Shown piece by piece: positions 16,801-24,943 of a DNA stretch of 64,000 bases (the first letter of the stretch is position 1; each line of letters starts with the position of its first letter). Source of the DNA: Oscillospiraceae bacterium (GTDB lineage: Bacteria > Bacillota > Clostridia > Oscillospirales > Oscillospiraceae); contig JAHHRV010000006.1 of the NCBI GenBank assembly GCA_020025595.1, positions 62,001-126,000 on the forward strand. The letters are read 5' to 3'. The position numbers and the translations under genes are program-made. Below the pieces are notes generated by a model. It worked only from the letters and a program-made list of their open reading frames with translations. It had not been told where the DNA came from and made no database searches.

Positions 16801-17553
16801 ACGGGTCTGGATGTATTCGTCGTATGCGCTCTGCAGCAGAGGATCTGCAAACTTCACATCGTCGATGGTGGTATTAAAGGTAGTATGACGGCAGTGATCG
16901 GACCAGTAGGTGTCGATCATGCGGATTTCGGTGATGGTGGGGCAACGCTTCTCGCTGCGGAAGTATTCCTGGCAGAATGCGATGTCATCTGCGTCCATTG
17001 CAAGGCCCAGAGTCTTCACCATGTTCTCAAGACCGGCACGGTCCAGATCCAGGAAGCCCTCAACGGTAGCGACCTTTTCAGGGATTGCGTACTCCACAGC
17101 CAGAGTCTCGGGCTTTTCCATGGATGCCTCGCGGGCTTCCACAGGGTTGATGACATACTTCTTGATGGCAGCAATGTCAGCTTCGCTCAAGCTGCCTTCC
17201 AGAACATAGACCTTTGCGGTGCGGACCACAGGGCGCTCGCCCTGGGAGATGATCTGGATACACTGGGCAGCGGAGTCTGCTCTCTGGTCGAACTGACCGG
17301 GCAGGTACTCTACAGCAAATACGGTTCCCTCAGCATTCAGCTCGGTGGAAACCAGATCCACCTGAGGCTCGGAGAACACATTCTTCACTGCGTTCTGGAA
17401 CAGTGCTTCATCGATGTTTTCCACATCATAACGGTTGATGACGCGAACGCCGGTCAGGCTCTTGATCTGCAGCAGCTCATTGGCTTCATGCAGCAGGTCA
17501 TGGGCTTCCTTTGCAAGGGCGGGCTTTTTCTCAACAAAAATACGATAAACCAT
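13867..17553 (-). CDS. purL: Phosphoribosylformylglycinamidine synthase, single-chain PurL
   Basis: This 1228-residue enzyme converts FGAR, ATP and glutamine to FGAM in purine synthesis. It is the long single-chain form: an N-terminal PurS-like and linker region, two AIR-synthase-like halves carrying the ATP site (the ETHNHPTEIEPFGGAAT segment near residue 315), and a C-terminal class I glutaminase with nucleophile Cys about 1068 in GICNGFQ and the His in PISHGEGR. PurQ and PurS subunits are therefore not needed as separate genes. It is the last gene of the purine operon, starting 16 bases after purD with an AGGAGG site, and its end overlaps bofA on the other strand. Confidence 0.97.
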   Translation of the reverse strand: MVYRIFVEKKPALAKEAHDLLHEANELLQIKSLTGVRVINRYDVENIDEALFQNAVKNVFSEPQVDLVSTELNAEGTVFAVEYLPGQFDQRADSAAQCIQIISQGERPVVRTAKVYVLEGSLSEADIAAIKKYVINPVEAREASMEKPETLAVEYAIPEKVATVEGFLDLDRAGLENMVKTLGLAMDADDIAFCQEYFRSEKRCPTITEIRMIDTYWSDHCRHTTFNTTIDDVKFADPLLQSAYDEYIQTRQELGRTKPINLMDIGTLAGKYLRKNGYLDKLDESEEINACTVHMTVTVDGEEQPWLLLFKNETHNHPTEIEPFGGAATCIGGAIRDPLASRAYVYGAMRVTGAADPLKSVAETMPGKLPQRKIVTTAAAGYSSYGNQIGLATGMVDEIYHSGYAAKRMEIGAVVAAVPESHVRREVPAAGDKVILLGGRTGRDGCGGATGSSKSHTVESLESCGAEVQKGNAPEERKLQRLFRNGEATLMIKRCNDFGAGGVSVAIGELADGLDIDLNKVPKKYEGLDGTELAISESQERMAVVVEAKNVERFLELASEENLEATVVATVTENPRLVMHWNDATICDVSREFLNSNGAEKHITIDLEPASEYVQEISGTFTENMNRLATDLNTCSKRGLSERFDATIGAGTVLMPFGGKNQQTPIQAMVHKVSLEKGHTDDCSVMSWGYNPFITEHSPYHGAYLAVVESAAKLVATGASYEDVYLTFQEYFKRVGHDPKRWSQPMAALLGAFNAQMDLKIAAIGGKDSMSGTFEDLDVPPTLVSFAVTTEKVQNIVSNEFKKAGNKVCLLKPEYDENGLPVAESQLALFDYVTELLRSGKAVSAYTPGMGGAAEAVMKMAFGNGFGFAFDTACTMEDLFGLCYGGFVLEMSGEAEGKLLGEVTDNGAFTYGFETVGAGALLNAYEDKLESVYTCNIPDVDTPIENVSFQAATRVAPAVKVARPKVLIPVFPGTNCEYDSAKAMEDAGAEAEIFVIRNLTADAISRSVEEFSKKLSQSQMVFIPGGFSGGDEPDGSGKFITAFFRNAAIKEQVESLLNDRDGLMLGICNGFQALIKLGLVPYGKILDADVEFPTLTHNVIGRHQSRLVRTRVASNMSPWLAGTEVGQVYTVPISHGEGRFLADEALVRELAAKGQIATQYVDLSGNATADVHFNPNGSIFAIEGITSPDGRVLGKMGHSERKGNGLYKNVPGEFDMKLFESAVRYFKG

Positions 17554-17569
17554 TCTTTCCTCCTAGTCG

Positions 17570-18829
17570 TTAGGCCTGCAGCGCACGCTGGCCGATGTCG
17601 CTTCTGCGGTAAGAATCTGTGAACTGAACACCATCTGCCAGACGGTATGCTTCCGTGATGGCATCTTTCAGGGTATCTGCAACGGCAGTTGTGCCGGTGA
17701 CACGGCCGCCGGAGGTAACCAGGGTGTCGCCTTCCAGCTTTGCACCTGCCACATAGGTGTGGGCAGCTGCCTCCGCAGTCATGGTGATGGGATAGCCCTT
17801 CTGATAAGCTTCCGGGTAGCCTGCAGATGCAGTGATGACGCAGCAGGCGTGCTTGTCAGAGAACTTTACTTCGGTCTGCTCCAGAGTACCGTTGGTGCAG
17901 GCCTGCATAACGGTCAGCAGGTCGCTTTCAAGCAACGGCAGCACGACCTGAGTCTCAGGATCGCCGAAACGGCAGTTGTACTCAATAACCTTGGGGCCGT
18001 CCTTGGTCAGCATCAGGCCGAAGTACAGGCAGCCCTTAAAGGTTCTGCCCTCTGCTTCCATGGCCCGGATGGTGGGCAGGAAGATTTCTTCCATGCACTG
18101 CTGAGCCACTTCTTCTGTGTAGTAGGGGTTGGGTGCAACGGTGCCCATGCCGCCGGTGTTCAGACCTTCGTCATGGTCCTTGGCACGCTTATGGTCCATG
18201 GAAGACACCATGGGCTTTACGCACTTGCCGTCGGTGAAGGACAGCACGGAAACCTCAGGACCTTCCAGAAATTCTTCAATAACAACAGTTGTGCCGCTCT
18301 TGCCGAACTTGCCGCCGGCCATCATCTCGGTAACAGCCTGCACAGCTTCTTCTCTGGTCTGAGCGATGATAACGCCCTTGCCCAGAGCCAGTCCGTCCGC
18401 CTTGACAACGGTGGGAATGGGAGCGGTCTTCAGATATTCCAGAGCCTTGTCCAGCTCTGTGAAAATCTCGTACTGAGCGGTGGGAATGTGGTACTTCTTC
18501 ATCAGATCTTTGGAGAAAGCCTTGCTGCCTTCGATAATTGCAGCGTTGGCGCGGGGGCCAAAGCAGGCAATTCCCATTTCGTTCAGACGGTCTACGCAGC
18601 CCAGGACCAGAGGATCGTCCGGTGCCACCACTGCGTAGTCAATGGTATGCTCAGCAGCAAACTTTGCAATACCGTCCAGATCGGTTGCAGCGATGCCGGT
18701 GCAGACAGACTCGTCTGCCATGCCGCCGTTTCCGGGGAGAGTATAGACTGTTTCAACTGCGGGGTTCTTTTTCAAGCTGCGGAGGATGGCGTGTTCCCGT
18801 CCACCGCCGCCAATCAGCATAATATTCAT
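17570..18829 (-). CDS. purD: Phosphoribosylamine-glycine ligase
   Basis: This 419-residue ATP-grasp enzyme makes GAR from phosphoribosylamine, glycine and ATP. The N-terminus MNIMLIGGGGREHAIL is the purD hallmark, followed by ATP-grasp motifs (ADGLALGKGV, DHKRAKDHDEGLNTGGMG, and EYNCRFGDPETQ). I place the start at the ATG at 18827-18829 with a GAGG site upstream; the frame is open for another 55 codons, but that stretch covers the operon hairpin and has no ribosome binding site. It follows the AICAR transformylase gene after about 110 bases containing a perfect 15-bp hairpin. Confidence 0.96.
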   Translation of the reverse strand: MNIMLIGGGGREHAILRSLKKNPAVETVYTLPGNGGMADESVCTGIAATDLDGIAKFAAEHTIDYAVVAPDDPLVLGCVDRLNEMGIACFGPRANAAIIEGSKAFSKDLMKKYHIPTAQYEIFTELDKALEYLKTAPIPTVVKADGLALGKGVIIAQTREEAVQAVTEMMAGGKFGKSGTTVVIEEFLEGPEVSVLSFTDGKCVKPMVSSMDHKRAKDHDEGLNTGGMGTVAPNPYYTEEVAQQCMEEIFLPTIRAMEAEGRTFKGCLYFGLMLTKDGPKVIEYNCRFGDPETQVVLPLLESDLLTVMQACTNGTLEQTEVKFSDKHACCVITASAGYPEAYQKGYPITMTAEAAAHTYVAGAKLEGDTLVTSGGRVTGTTAVADTLKDAITEAYRLADGVQFTDSYRRSDIGQRALQA

Positions 18830-18863
18830 AAGATACCTCATCATCTTGTAAGATTCTAAAAAA

Positions 18864-18912
18864 CCGGGTAATTCCCAATGGCATTGCGACAGCTTCACAA
18901 TGCCATTGGGAA
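18864..18912 (-). repeat. Perfect 15-bp hairpin inside the purine operon
   Basis: TTCCCAATGGCATTG (18872-18886) pairs perfectly with 18898-18912 across an 11-base loop, in the gap between the AICAR transformylase and purD genes. Downstream on the minus strand is ATTACCCGGTTTTTTAG, so the U run is eight bases away from the stem. It may be a weak or partial terminator, or an mRNA-processing or stabilising element that sets the ratio of upstream to downstream products. Confidence 0.6.
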
Positions 18913-18936
18913 AAATTTTACACAAGATACAGTTTC

Positions 18937-20121
18937 TTAGTGGTGGAACAGGCGCATACCGGTAAAGCTCATCACAATACCATCGCGGTTGCACTCTTCG
19001 ATCACCAGGTCGTCACGGATGGAGCCGCCGGGCTGGGCAATGTAACGAACGCCGGACTTCTTGGCACGCTGGATGTTATCAGCGAAGGGGAAGAATGCGT
19101 CGGAGCCCAGAGCCACATTCTGGCGGCTTGCCAGGAACTCACGCTTGTCCTGCTCGGTCAGAGGCTCGGGCTGGCTGGTGAAGTACTTCTGCCAGTTGCC
19201 GTCTGCGCAGACATCCTCTTCATTGCCATTGATGTAGCCATCGATGACATTGTCCCGGTTGGGACGGCCCAGATCCTCACGGAAGGGCAGATTCAGGGTC
19301 TTGGGATGCTGACGCAGGAACCAGGTATCAGCCTTGGTGCCTGCCAGTCTGGTGCAGTGAATTCTGGACTGCTGACCGGCGCCGACACCGATTGCCTGAC
19401 CGTCGTAGGCAAAGCAGACGGAGTTGGACTGGGTGTACTTCAGGGTGATCAGAGCAACGATCAGGTCGATCTTTGCCTCCTGAGGCAGATCCTTGTTCTC
19501 GGTCACGATATTTGTAAGCAGCTCTTCATTGATCTTGAAGTTGTTTCTGCCCTGCTGGAAGGTGATGCCGTAAACCATCTTGGTTTCCTGCTCAGCGGGA
19601 ACATAGTCAGGATCAATTGCGACCACATTGTAATTACCCTTGCGCTTGGTCTTCAGGATCTCCAGAGCCTCCTCGGTGTAGCCGGGAGCAATGACGCCGT
19701 CGGAAACCTCACGGGCAATCAGCTTTGCAGTCAGTGCATCGCACTCGTCGGACAGGGCAACCCAGTCGCCGAAGGAGCACATACGGTCGGTGCCGCGAGC
19801 ACGGGCATAAGCACAGGCCAGAGGGCTCTCGTCCAGGCCCTCGATGTCATCAACAAAGCAGGCCTTCTTCAGGTCAGCACTCAGAACCTTGCCGACTGCT
19901 GCAGAGGTGGGAGATACATGCTTAAAGGAAGTAACTGCACACATACCGGTGGCTTCCTTCAGTTCCTTGACCAGCTGCCAGGAATTCAGTGCGTCCAGGA
20001 AGTTGATATAGCCGGGACGGCCGTTGAGAATCTGCAGGGGCAGGTCGCTGCCGTCTGCCATATAAATTCTTGCAGGCTTCTGGTTGGGGTTACAACCGTA
20101 CTTCAGTGCAAACTCATTCAT
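18937..20121 (-). CDS. AICAR transformylase, stand-alone
   Basis: The 394-residue protein formylates AICAR to FAICAR, the ninth step of purine synthesis. It resembles the transformylase half of PurH: it has the KHVSPTSAAVGK segment, a lysine-histidine motif of the AICARFT active site, and the C-terminal QPGGSIRDDLVIEECNRDGIVMSFTGMRLFHH. No IMP cyclohydrolase domain is attached; that activity is supplied by the overlapping upstream purO gene. Its start (AAGGAG nine bases upstream) overlaps the end of purO by eight bases, implying coupled translation of the two last enzymes of the pathway. Confidence 0.93.
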   Translation of the reverse strand: MNEFALKYGCNPNQKPARIYMADGSDLPLQILNGRPGYINFLDALNSWQLVKELKEATGMCAVTSFKHVSPTSAAVGKVLSADLKKACFVDDIEGLDESPLACAYARARGTDRMCSFGDWVALSDECDALTAKLIAREVSDGVIAPGYTEEALEILKTKRKGNYNVVAIDPDYVPAEQETKMVYGITFQQGRNNFKINEELLTNIVTENKDLPQEAKIDLIVALITLKYTQSNSVCFAYDGQAIGVGAGQQSRIHCTRLAGTKADTWFLRQHPKTLNLPFREDLGRPNRDNVIDGYINGNEEDVCADGNWQKYFTSQPEPLTEQDKREFLASRQNVALGSDAFFPFADNIQRAKKSGVRYIAQPGGSIRDDLVIEECNRDGIVMSFTGMRLFHH

Positions 20122-20833
20122 TGGTATGATCTCCTTTGCTGTTCTTGTTGACGATCCGTGTCTCCATGGAGCCATCTGTCAGATCAATAAAACGGGTAAA
20201 CAGGCTGACCTTGTTGTCTTCGTTCAGGCTCTGCCAGACCATGTTGGTGAAAGCATCGATGTCGCCGTCGATAGCCACCAGTCTGGGCTCGCCCTCGAAA
20301 GAAGGCAGAGGATCGCCGTCCTGCTGATAGGTGTGGATAAAATGACCGGTGCCAGCCTTGGGCGCATCAAAGGTAAACACATTGCGCACGCAGCAGCTGG
20401 GGTCACCGTGGAAGCTCTTCAGAATGGAGAGCATATAATCGCCCTTGGGGAACACCACGCCGGAAATTCTGGGGGTGTAGTTGGGGCCGTCCGGCTCAAA
20501 CTCGCGCTGCATCAGTGCAGGCAGATAGCCCTGACCTGCCACCATGGTGTCACGGATGGTATCGGTCTGATCGCCATTGGTGACGATGGTACCTTCGGGC
20601 AGAACTCTGACCGGATGGTAGATGATCAGAGAAGGATCCACCATCTTGCTGGGGTCGTGTGCCTCGGTACGGATGCCGTCTTCTGTCTCAACAAAAATTC
20701 TGTTGCGGCTGTTTACGCTGCGGCCCATGATGAAATAGGCAATCACAGCCTTTTTGTTATCTGCACTTCTGCCCAGAACAATGCCTCGTCCGGGATAGGT
20801 GTTTTCCTTCAGCAGGTTGGAAAGATCGAACAT
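20114..20833 (-). CDS. purO: IMP cyclohydrolase, PurO-like
   Basis: This 239-residue protein closes the ring of FAICAR to give IMP. It is not related to the PurH cyclohydrolase domain but to the PurO family first described in archaea; the landmarks are NTYPGRGIVLG near the N-terminus, the YFIMGRSVNSRNR segment and the GEPRLVAIDGD region near the C-terminus. Having PurO next to a stand-alone AICAR transformylase explains why no bifunctional purH is present. It starts two bases after the purN stop codon. Some clostridial genomes share this arrangement. Confidence 0.9.
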   Translation of the reverse strand: MFDLSNLLKENTYPGRGIVLGRSADNKKAVIAYFIMGRSVNSRNRIFVETEDGIRTEAHDPSKMVDPSLIIYHPVRVLPEGTIVTNGDQTDTIRDTMVAGQGYLPALMQREFEPDGPNYTPRISGVVFPKGDYMLSILKSFHGDPSCCVRNVFTFDAPKAGTGHFIHTYQQDGDPLPSFEGEPRLVAIDGDIDAFTNMVWQSLNEDNKVSLFTRFIDLTDGSMETRIVNKNSKGDHTNE

Positions 20834-20834
20834 T

Positions 20835-21449
20835 TCATTTACCCTTTCTTTCGTTGTAAAGCTTTTGGCTTACCATTTCAGCCGCCTGGGGCAGCAGAAT
20901 CCATTCTGCCTGCTCCATGACACGGCGCTGCAGGGTCTCGGGAGTGTCGCCCTCCTCAACTGCAACCGCCCGCTGGGCGATAATGGGGCCTCCGTCGGGA
21001 ATCTCGTTGACAAAGTGAACCGTAGCACCGGTAACTTTCACGCCCCGGGCCAAAGCCGCCTCGTGAACCTTCAGTCCATAGAAGCCCTCGCCGCAGAATG
21101 CAGGGATCAGGCTGGGATGGATGTTCAGGATCCGGTTGGGCCACTTTCTGGTAAAATTCTCGGACAGGATGCACATAAAGCCTGCCAGAATAATCATATC
21201 GATGCCGCCCAGTTCCAGAACGGACTGGAGCTGACGCTCGAATGCAGCCTGAGAGCCGCATTCCTTTTTGGTGATAACTGCACCGGGTACTCCGGCGAGC
21301 CGTGCCCGCTCCAGGGCATAGGCGTTGGGGTTGTTGGACACAACCATGGCAATTTCGCCATGGGGAATGTGTCCTGCTTCCTCTGCGTCTAACAGCGCCT
21401 GGAGGTTGGTTCCGCCGCCGGAAACGAATACTGCAATTCTGGTTTTCAC
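20835..21449 (-). CDS. purN: Phosphoribosylglycinamide formyltransferase
   Basis: The 204-residue protein transfers a formyl group from 10-formyl-THF to GAR. It shows the PurN N-terminus (RIAVFVSGGGTNLQAL), the catalytic NIHPSLIPAFCGEGFYG segment with the Asn and His of the active site, and VTGATVHFVNEIPDGGPIIAQ with the second His and the Asp. The start is a GTG that overlaps the purM stop by four bases (GTGA), so the two are translationally coupled. Confidence 0.96.
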   Translation of the reverse strand: MKTRIAVFVSGGGTNLQALLDAEEAGHIPHGEIAMVVSNNPNAYALERARLAGVPGAVITKKECGSQAAFERQLQSVLELGGIDMIILAGFMCILSENFTRKWPNRILNIHPSLIPAFCGEGFYGLKVHEAALARGVKVTGATVHFVNEIPDGGPIIAQRAVAVEEGDTPETLQRRVMEQAEWILLPQAAEMVSQKLYNERKGK

Positions 21450-22495
21450 TCCAAAATCACCTTTTCTTCGGAAGCAACGATCTCACCGATGACATAGGCG
21501 TCCTCGCCGTGAGCCTTCAGCACTTCCAGTGTCTTTTCAACATCTTCCTTGGCAACAACCACGCTCATGCCAACACCCATGTTAAAGGTGTTGAACATAT
21601 CACGCTCGGGAATGTTGCCGGTCTTGGCAATCAGATCGAAAATAGGCAGGATTCTGATTGCAGACTTATCGATCTTTGCACCCAGACCATCGGGGATGGC
21701 ACGGGGAATATTTTCATAGAAACCGCCGCCGGTAATGTGGCTGACGCCCTTTACCTGAACCTGCTCGAACAGAGCGAGCATGGGCTTAACATAGATTCTG
21801 GTGGGGGTGAGCAGCGTCTCAGCAATGGATGCTCCGCCCAGCTCCTGGCAGGGCTCGGTCAGATGCTCGTTGTTCTCAACATCAAAGACCTTGCGGACCA
21901 GGCTGAAGCCGTTGGAATGCACGCCGGTAGAGGGCAGTGCAATGACCACATCGCCGGGAGCCATCTTGCTGTTGTCGATCATCTTTTTCTTGTCCACGAT
22001 GCCCACGCTGAAACCAGCCAGGTCGTAGTCATCCTCAGCCATCATGCCGGGATGCTCAGCGGTCTCGCCGCCGATCAAAGCAGAGCCGGACTGGACACAG
22101 CCTTCTGCCACACCGGCAACCAGCTCAGCGATCCGCTCGGGAACATTCTTGCCGCAGGCAATGTAGTCCAGGAAGAACAGGGGCTTTGCGCCGCAGCAGA
22201 TAACATCATTTACACACATGGCAACGCAGTCGATGCCGATGGTATCATGCTTATCCAAAATCATTGCGATCTTCAGTTTGGTGCCGACGCCGTCGGTGCC
22301 GGAAACCAGGACAGGCTCTTCCATGCCCTGAAGATTCAGGCCGAAGCAGCCGCCGAAACCGCCTACCTCGTCCAGGCAGCCGGAGTTCTTGGTGCGGGCG
22401 ATGTGCTTCTTCATCAGCTCTACAGATCTGTAACCGGCAACAATATCAACACCGGCAGCAGCATAGCTTTCGGAATGAGAATTCTTATGTTCCAT
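21446..22495 (-). CDS. purM: Phosphoribosylformylglycinamidine cyclo-ligase (AIR synthetase)
   Basis: This 349-residue enzyme closes FGAM to AIR with ATP. The N-terminal AAGVDIVAGYRSVELMKKHI, the GTDGVGTKLKIA motif, and HITGGGFYENIPRAIPDGLGA near residue 250 are family signatures. Length is normal. The ATG has AAGGAG upstream. It follows purC by about 30 bases and overlaps purN by four bases. Confidence 0.96.
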   Translation of the reverse strand: MEHKNSHSESYAAAGVDIVAGYRSVELMKKHIARTKNSGCLDEVGGFGGCFGLNLQGMEEPVLVSGTDGVGTKLKIAMILDKHDTIGIDCVAMCVNDVICCGAKPLFFLDYIACGKNVPERIAELVAGVAEGCVQSGSALIGGETAEHPGMMAEDDYDLAGFSVGIVDKKKMIDNSKMAPGDVVIALPSTGVHSNGFSLVRKVFDVENNEHLTEPCQELGGASIAETLLTPTRIYVKPMLALFEQVQVKGVSHITGGGFYENIPRAIPDGLGAKIDKSAIRILPIFDLIAKTGNIPERDMFNTFNMGVGMSVVVAKEDVEKTLEVLKAHGEDAYVIGEIVASEEKVILE

Positions 22496-22524
22496 TTTCT
22501 GGCTCCTTTGAGAGTTTTTTGAGA

Positions 22525-23214
22525 TTAGGCGAAGAACAGCTTGTTCAGAGTCATGGGATCGACATACTTGCCGTCCTTGTAAACACGCATGTTGCCGGAA
22601 GCGATCTCGTCGATCAGCATAACATTGCCCTTTGCATCATAGCCGAACTCGAACTTGATGTCGTACAGGTCCAGGCCCTTCTCCTTCAGATCGTCAGCAA
22701 CGATCTTGGTGATTTTCTGAGTCATATCCTTCAGGGAGTCGTACTGCTCAGCGGTCATGACACCCAGATCGACCAGGCCGTCCTTGGTAACCAGGGGATC
22801 GCCCTTCTCGTCGTTCTTGAAGGTGGTCTCTACATATGCGGGCAGGTCTGCACCCTCTTCGCAGTAGTCAGAGTAACGGCGGAAGAAGGAACCGACAGCC
22901 TTGTAACGGCAGATGACTTCCAGGCCCTTGCCGAATACCTTTGCGGGCAGGACTTCCATGGTGGTGTTTTCCAGGTTTGCGTTGACATAGTGAGTCAGGA
23001 TGCCGGCAGCATTGATCTTCTCAAAGAAGTAGATGGACATACGCAGGTTGACATCGCCAACGCCTTCGATGGTCAGGCCAACGCTGTTTTCACCGGGATC
23101 AAAAACGCCGTCCTTGCCGGTGCAGTCGTCCTTGAACTTCAGCAGATAGTTGCCGTTCTCCAGTGCGAAGACATCCTTGGTTTTTCCGGTATAAACAAGC
23201 TTCAGGTTTTCCAT
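22525..23214 (-). CDS. purC: SAICAR synthase
   Basis: This 229-residue enzyme joins CAIR with aspartate using ATP. The N-terminus [14 protein letters not shown], the central [20 protein letters not shown], and the [17 protein letters not shown] segments (the latter close to the usual DE.[ST]PDS.R site) identify PurC. Here the usual TPDS-type segment reads ASGN, as in other short clostridial members. The gene lies 59 bases after purE with an AGAGG site. Confidence 0.93.
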   Translation of the reverse strand: MENLKLVYTGKTKDVFALENGNYLLKFKDDCTGKDGVFDPGENSVGLTIEGVGDVNLRMSIYFFEKINAAGILTHYVNANLENTTMEVLPAKVFGKGLEVICRYKAVGSFFRRYSDYCEEGADLPAYVETTFKNDEKGDPLVTKDGLVDLGVMTAEQYDSLKDMTQKITKIVADDLKEKGLDLYDIKFEFGYDAKGNVMLIDEIASGNMRVYKDGKYVDPMTLNKLFFA

Positions 23215-23273
23215 AATAATTGACCTCTTTCTGTAATTTGTATTAATGTATGTTGAATAATAAAATGCAGGAA

Positions 23274-23768
23274 TTACTTATTGAACTCTGCTTCCACGGC
23301 AGCATTCTTTTCCAGAACTGCAGCAGTATCGGCAGCGCGCTTGTCGGTGAGCTTCTTTGCAAGATCCTCATCGCTGATGGCCAGCATCTGCATTGCAAGC
23401 AGAGCTGCGTTCACAGCACCGCCAATGGCAACAGTTGCAACGGGGATACCGCTGGGCATCTGCACGGTGGACAGCAGTGCTTCCATGCCGCCCAGATTAG
23501 AAGAACTCATGGGAATACCGATAACAGGCAGTGTAGTGTTGGCAGCTACAGCACCGGCCAGATGAGCAGCCATGCCTGCAGCACAGATCAGAACACCAAA
23601 TCCGTTGTCACGGGCAGCTGCAGTGAAGCTCTGAGCCTGAGCAGGCGTCCGGTGAGCAGAATAGACATGCACCTCATAGGGTACAGCAAAGCTTGCAAGG
23701 GTATCGATTGCCTTGCGAACGACTGGCAGATCGGAATCGCTGCCCATAATAATACCTACTTTTTTCAT
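23274..23768 (-). CDS. purE: N5-carboxyaminoimidazole ribonucleotide mutase (PurE)
   Basis: The 164-residue protein has the class I PurE layout, with [13 protein letters not shown] at the N-terminus, YSAHRTPAQ holding the catalytic His, and [23 protein letters not shown] near the C-terminus. It makes CAIR. Whether it works with N5-CAIR from a PurK elsewhere or directly on CO2 and AIR cannot be decided here, because no purK is in the window. It is the first gene behind the ZTP riboswitch. Confidence 0.95.
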   Translation of the reverse strand: MKKVGIIMGSDSDLPVVRKAIDTLASFAVPYEVHVYSAHRTPAQAQSFTAAARDNGFGVLICAAGMAAHLAGAVAANTTLPVIGIPMSSSNLGGMEALLSTVQMPSGIPVATVAIGGAVNAALLAMQMLAISDEDLAKKLTDKRAADTAAVLEKNAAVEAEFNK

Positions 23769-23791
23769 GTTGACCTCCTAGAATGCGCAAA

Positions 23792-23897
23792 GGGCGCACC
23801 CGTCCCTAAAGACAAGTGCGCCCAGACGGTCGGCATTTACCTCAGCTCAGGATTTCCCAGTGGTAATCCACCAATTTCCGTCAGTCGTCCTGAGCCT
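23792..23897 (-). promoter_or_regulatory. ZTP (pfl) riboswitch and expression platform upstream of purE
   Basis: Read on the minus strand, the leader has the GGACGACTGACGG start, the GGTGGATTACCACTGGG core and the distal GCCGACCGTCTGGGCGCA pseudoknot arm that define the ZTP/pfl motif, which senses the folate-stress signal ZTP and activates purine and one-carbon genes. The last part of the aptamer (GGGCGCAC, 23816-23823) can instead pair with GTGCGCCC (23792-23799) to form a terminator-like hairpin followed by a short U run. The two structures are mutually exclusive, so ligand binding should favour read-through into purE. Confidence 0.9.
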
Positions 23898-23910
23898 TAT
23901 TTACAAGGGT

Positions 23911-23939
23911 ATCTTATCATAAATCCCCTGTTTCGTCAA
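23911..23939 (-). promoter_or_regulatory. Promoter of the purine operon
   Basis: On the minus strand TTGACG and TAAGAT are separated by 17 bases, placing the start of transcription just ahead of the ZTP aptamer. Confidence 0.65.
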
Positions 23940-24021
23940 ATTGTAGATTAAAATCATAATGCCCAAATTGTAGAAAATGATGTCGTAAAAACTGTTATTT
24001 TGACGAAAACCTTCTCATTGT

Positions 24022-24876
24022 TCAGAATTTGGCCTGTATCGTTCGCACACCCCGGATGATCGTTTCCTCACAGGATTCTCCCAATGTTTTCCGGAGATGT
24101 TCGTACTCGTCCAGTCCGCCCTGCACATGGGGAACCGCCCATGCACCTGCGTCCGAACCCGGAGCCACAATGCCATTCATCTGTACAAATCTGCGGACAT
24201 TTTCCTGAGCACTGCGATAAATCGCAGCAACCTGAGCTTCGTCAAAGCGGCCTGTTCCCATCAGGTTGCCGATTGCAGACAGGGTCGGGCACCAGACCGT
24301 TCCGGCCTCCACCATAGCTGCCATGGCATCCTCATCAAGGTACGCGCCGTGCTCAATGGATTCGGCACCTGCTGCGGCAGCTGCCTCCACCGTCCGGGCT
24401 CCGTTGCCGTGAACCATTACAGAAAATCCTTCCTCGTGGGCAATGTGGACCATCTCCGTGATGACATCAGCGGGCAGGCCTTCCTCAGTAAGTACGCCGC
24501 ACTGATCGAAATCCATCAGACCGGACACCATGATTTTGATAAAATCACCGCCATGCTGACGGTTTCCTCCTACCAGTTTGGCATAGCCCTTCAGATTTTC
24601 AAACTTTTTCCCGATAAATGCTCCATAGTGCCCGGCCCGGCACAGGGGTGCCAGAGGGGTACGGTAGGTAATTCCGAATTCACCAGCCATCTCCCGAGCC
24701 GCTGCGCCAACGCCCCATCGGTCTCCGCCATCACGAAGGTAGGTAAATCCCGCATCCGCATAACGCTGCAGGCGGCTGCGGATCAGTTCTCTGTCGGGGG
24801 CATCGCGGTGCGCTGCAATGGCACTGCGCCAGTCCTGACCATCCAGGAGCATATGAATATGACAATCAGCTTTCAT
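24022..24876 (-). CDS. Amidohydrolase-superfamily protein
   Basis: This 284-residue protein starts with the metal-binding DCHIHMLLDG motif of the amidohydrolase superfamily. The HGNGARTVEAAAAAGAESIEHG segment carries two more ligand His residues, and GSDAGAWAVPH carries the catalytic Asp; a Lys that could be carboxylated sits in FIKIMVSG. Members with this pattern (imidazolonepropionase/dipeptidase-like) hydrolyse C-N bonds in cyclic amides or dipeptides; the substrate here is unknown. The ATG at 24874-24876 has GAGAGG upstream. It is preceded by the metG terminator and therefore probably has its own weak promoter or lives on read-through. Confidence 0.82.
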   Translation of the reverse strand: MKADCHIHMLLDGQDWRSAIAAHRDAPDRELIRSRLQRYADAGFTYLRDGGDRWGVGAAAREMAGEFGITYRTPLAPLCRAGHYGAFIGKKFENLKGYAKLVGGNRQHGGDFIKIMVSGLMDFDQCGVLTEEGLPADVITEMVHIAHEEGFSVMVHGNGARTVEAAAAAGAESIEHGAYLDEDAMAAMVEAGTVWCPTLSAIGNLMGTGRFDEAQVAAIYRSAQENVRRFVQMNGIVAPGSDAGAWAVPHVQGGLDEYEHLRKTLGESCEETIIRGVRTIQAKF

Positions 24877-24892
24877 ATCGTTCCTCTCAGCT

Positions 24893-24925
24893 TCAAAAGA
24901 CCGCAGAGTTGCTCTGCGGTCTTTC
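24893..24925 (-). terminator. Intrinsic terminator after metG
   Basis: A 13-bp stem (24896-24908 with 24912-24924, three-base loop) lies directly after the metG stop codon and ends in TCTTTT on the minus strand. Confidence 0.75.
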
Positions 24926-24943
24926 AGATTTATTGTATAGCAC

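Noticed and set aside
13960..17622. A 1220-codon open frame on the plus strand opposite purL
   Set aside because: It lies wholly inside purL on the other strand, has Leu/Ser/Cys/His-rich composition typical of a shadow frame, and no ribosome binding site. The purL product is unmistakable.
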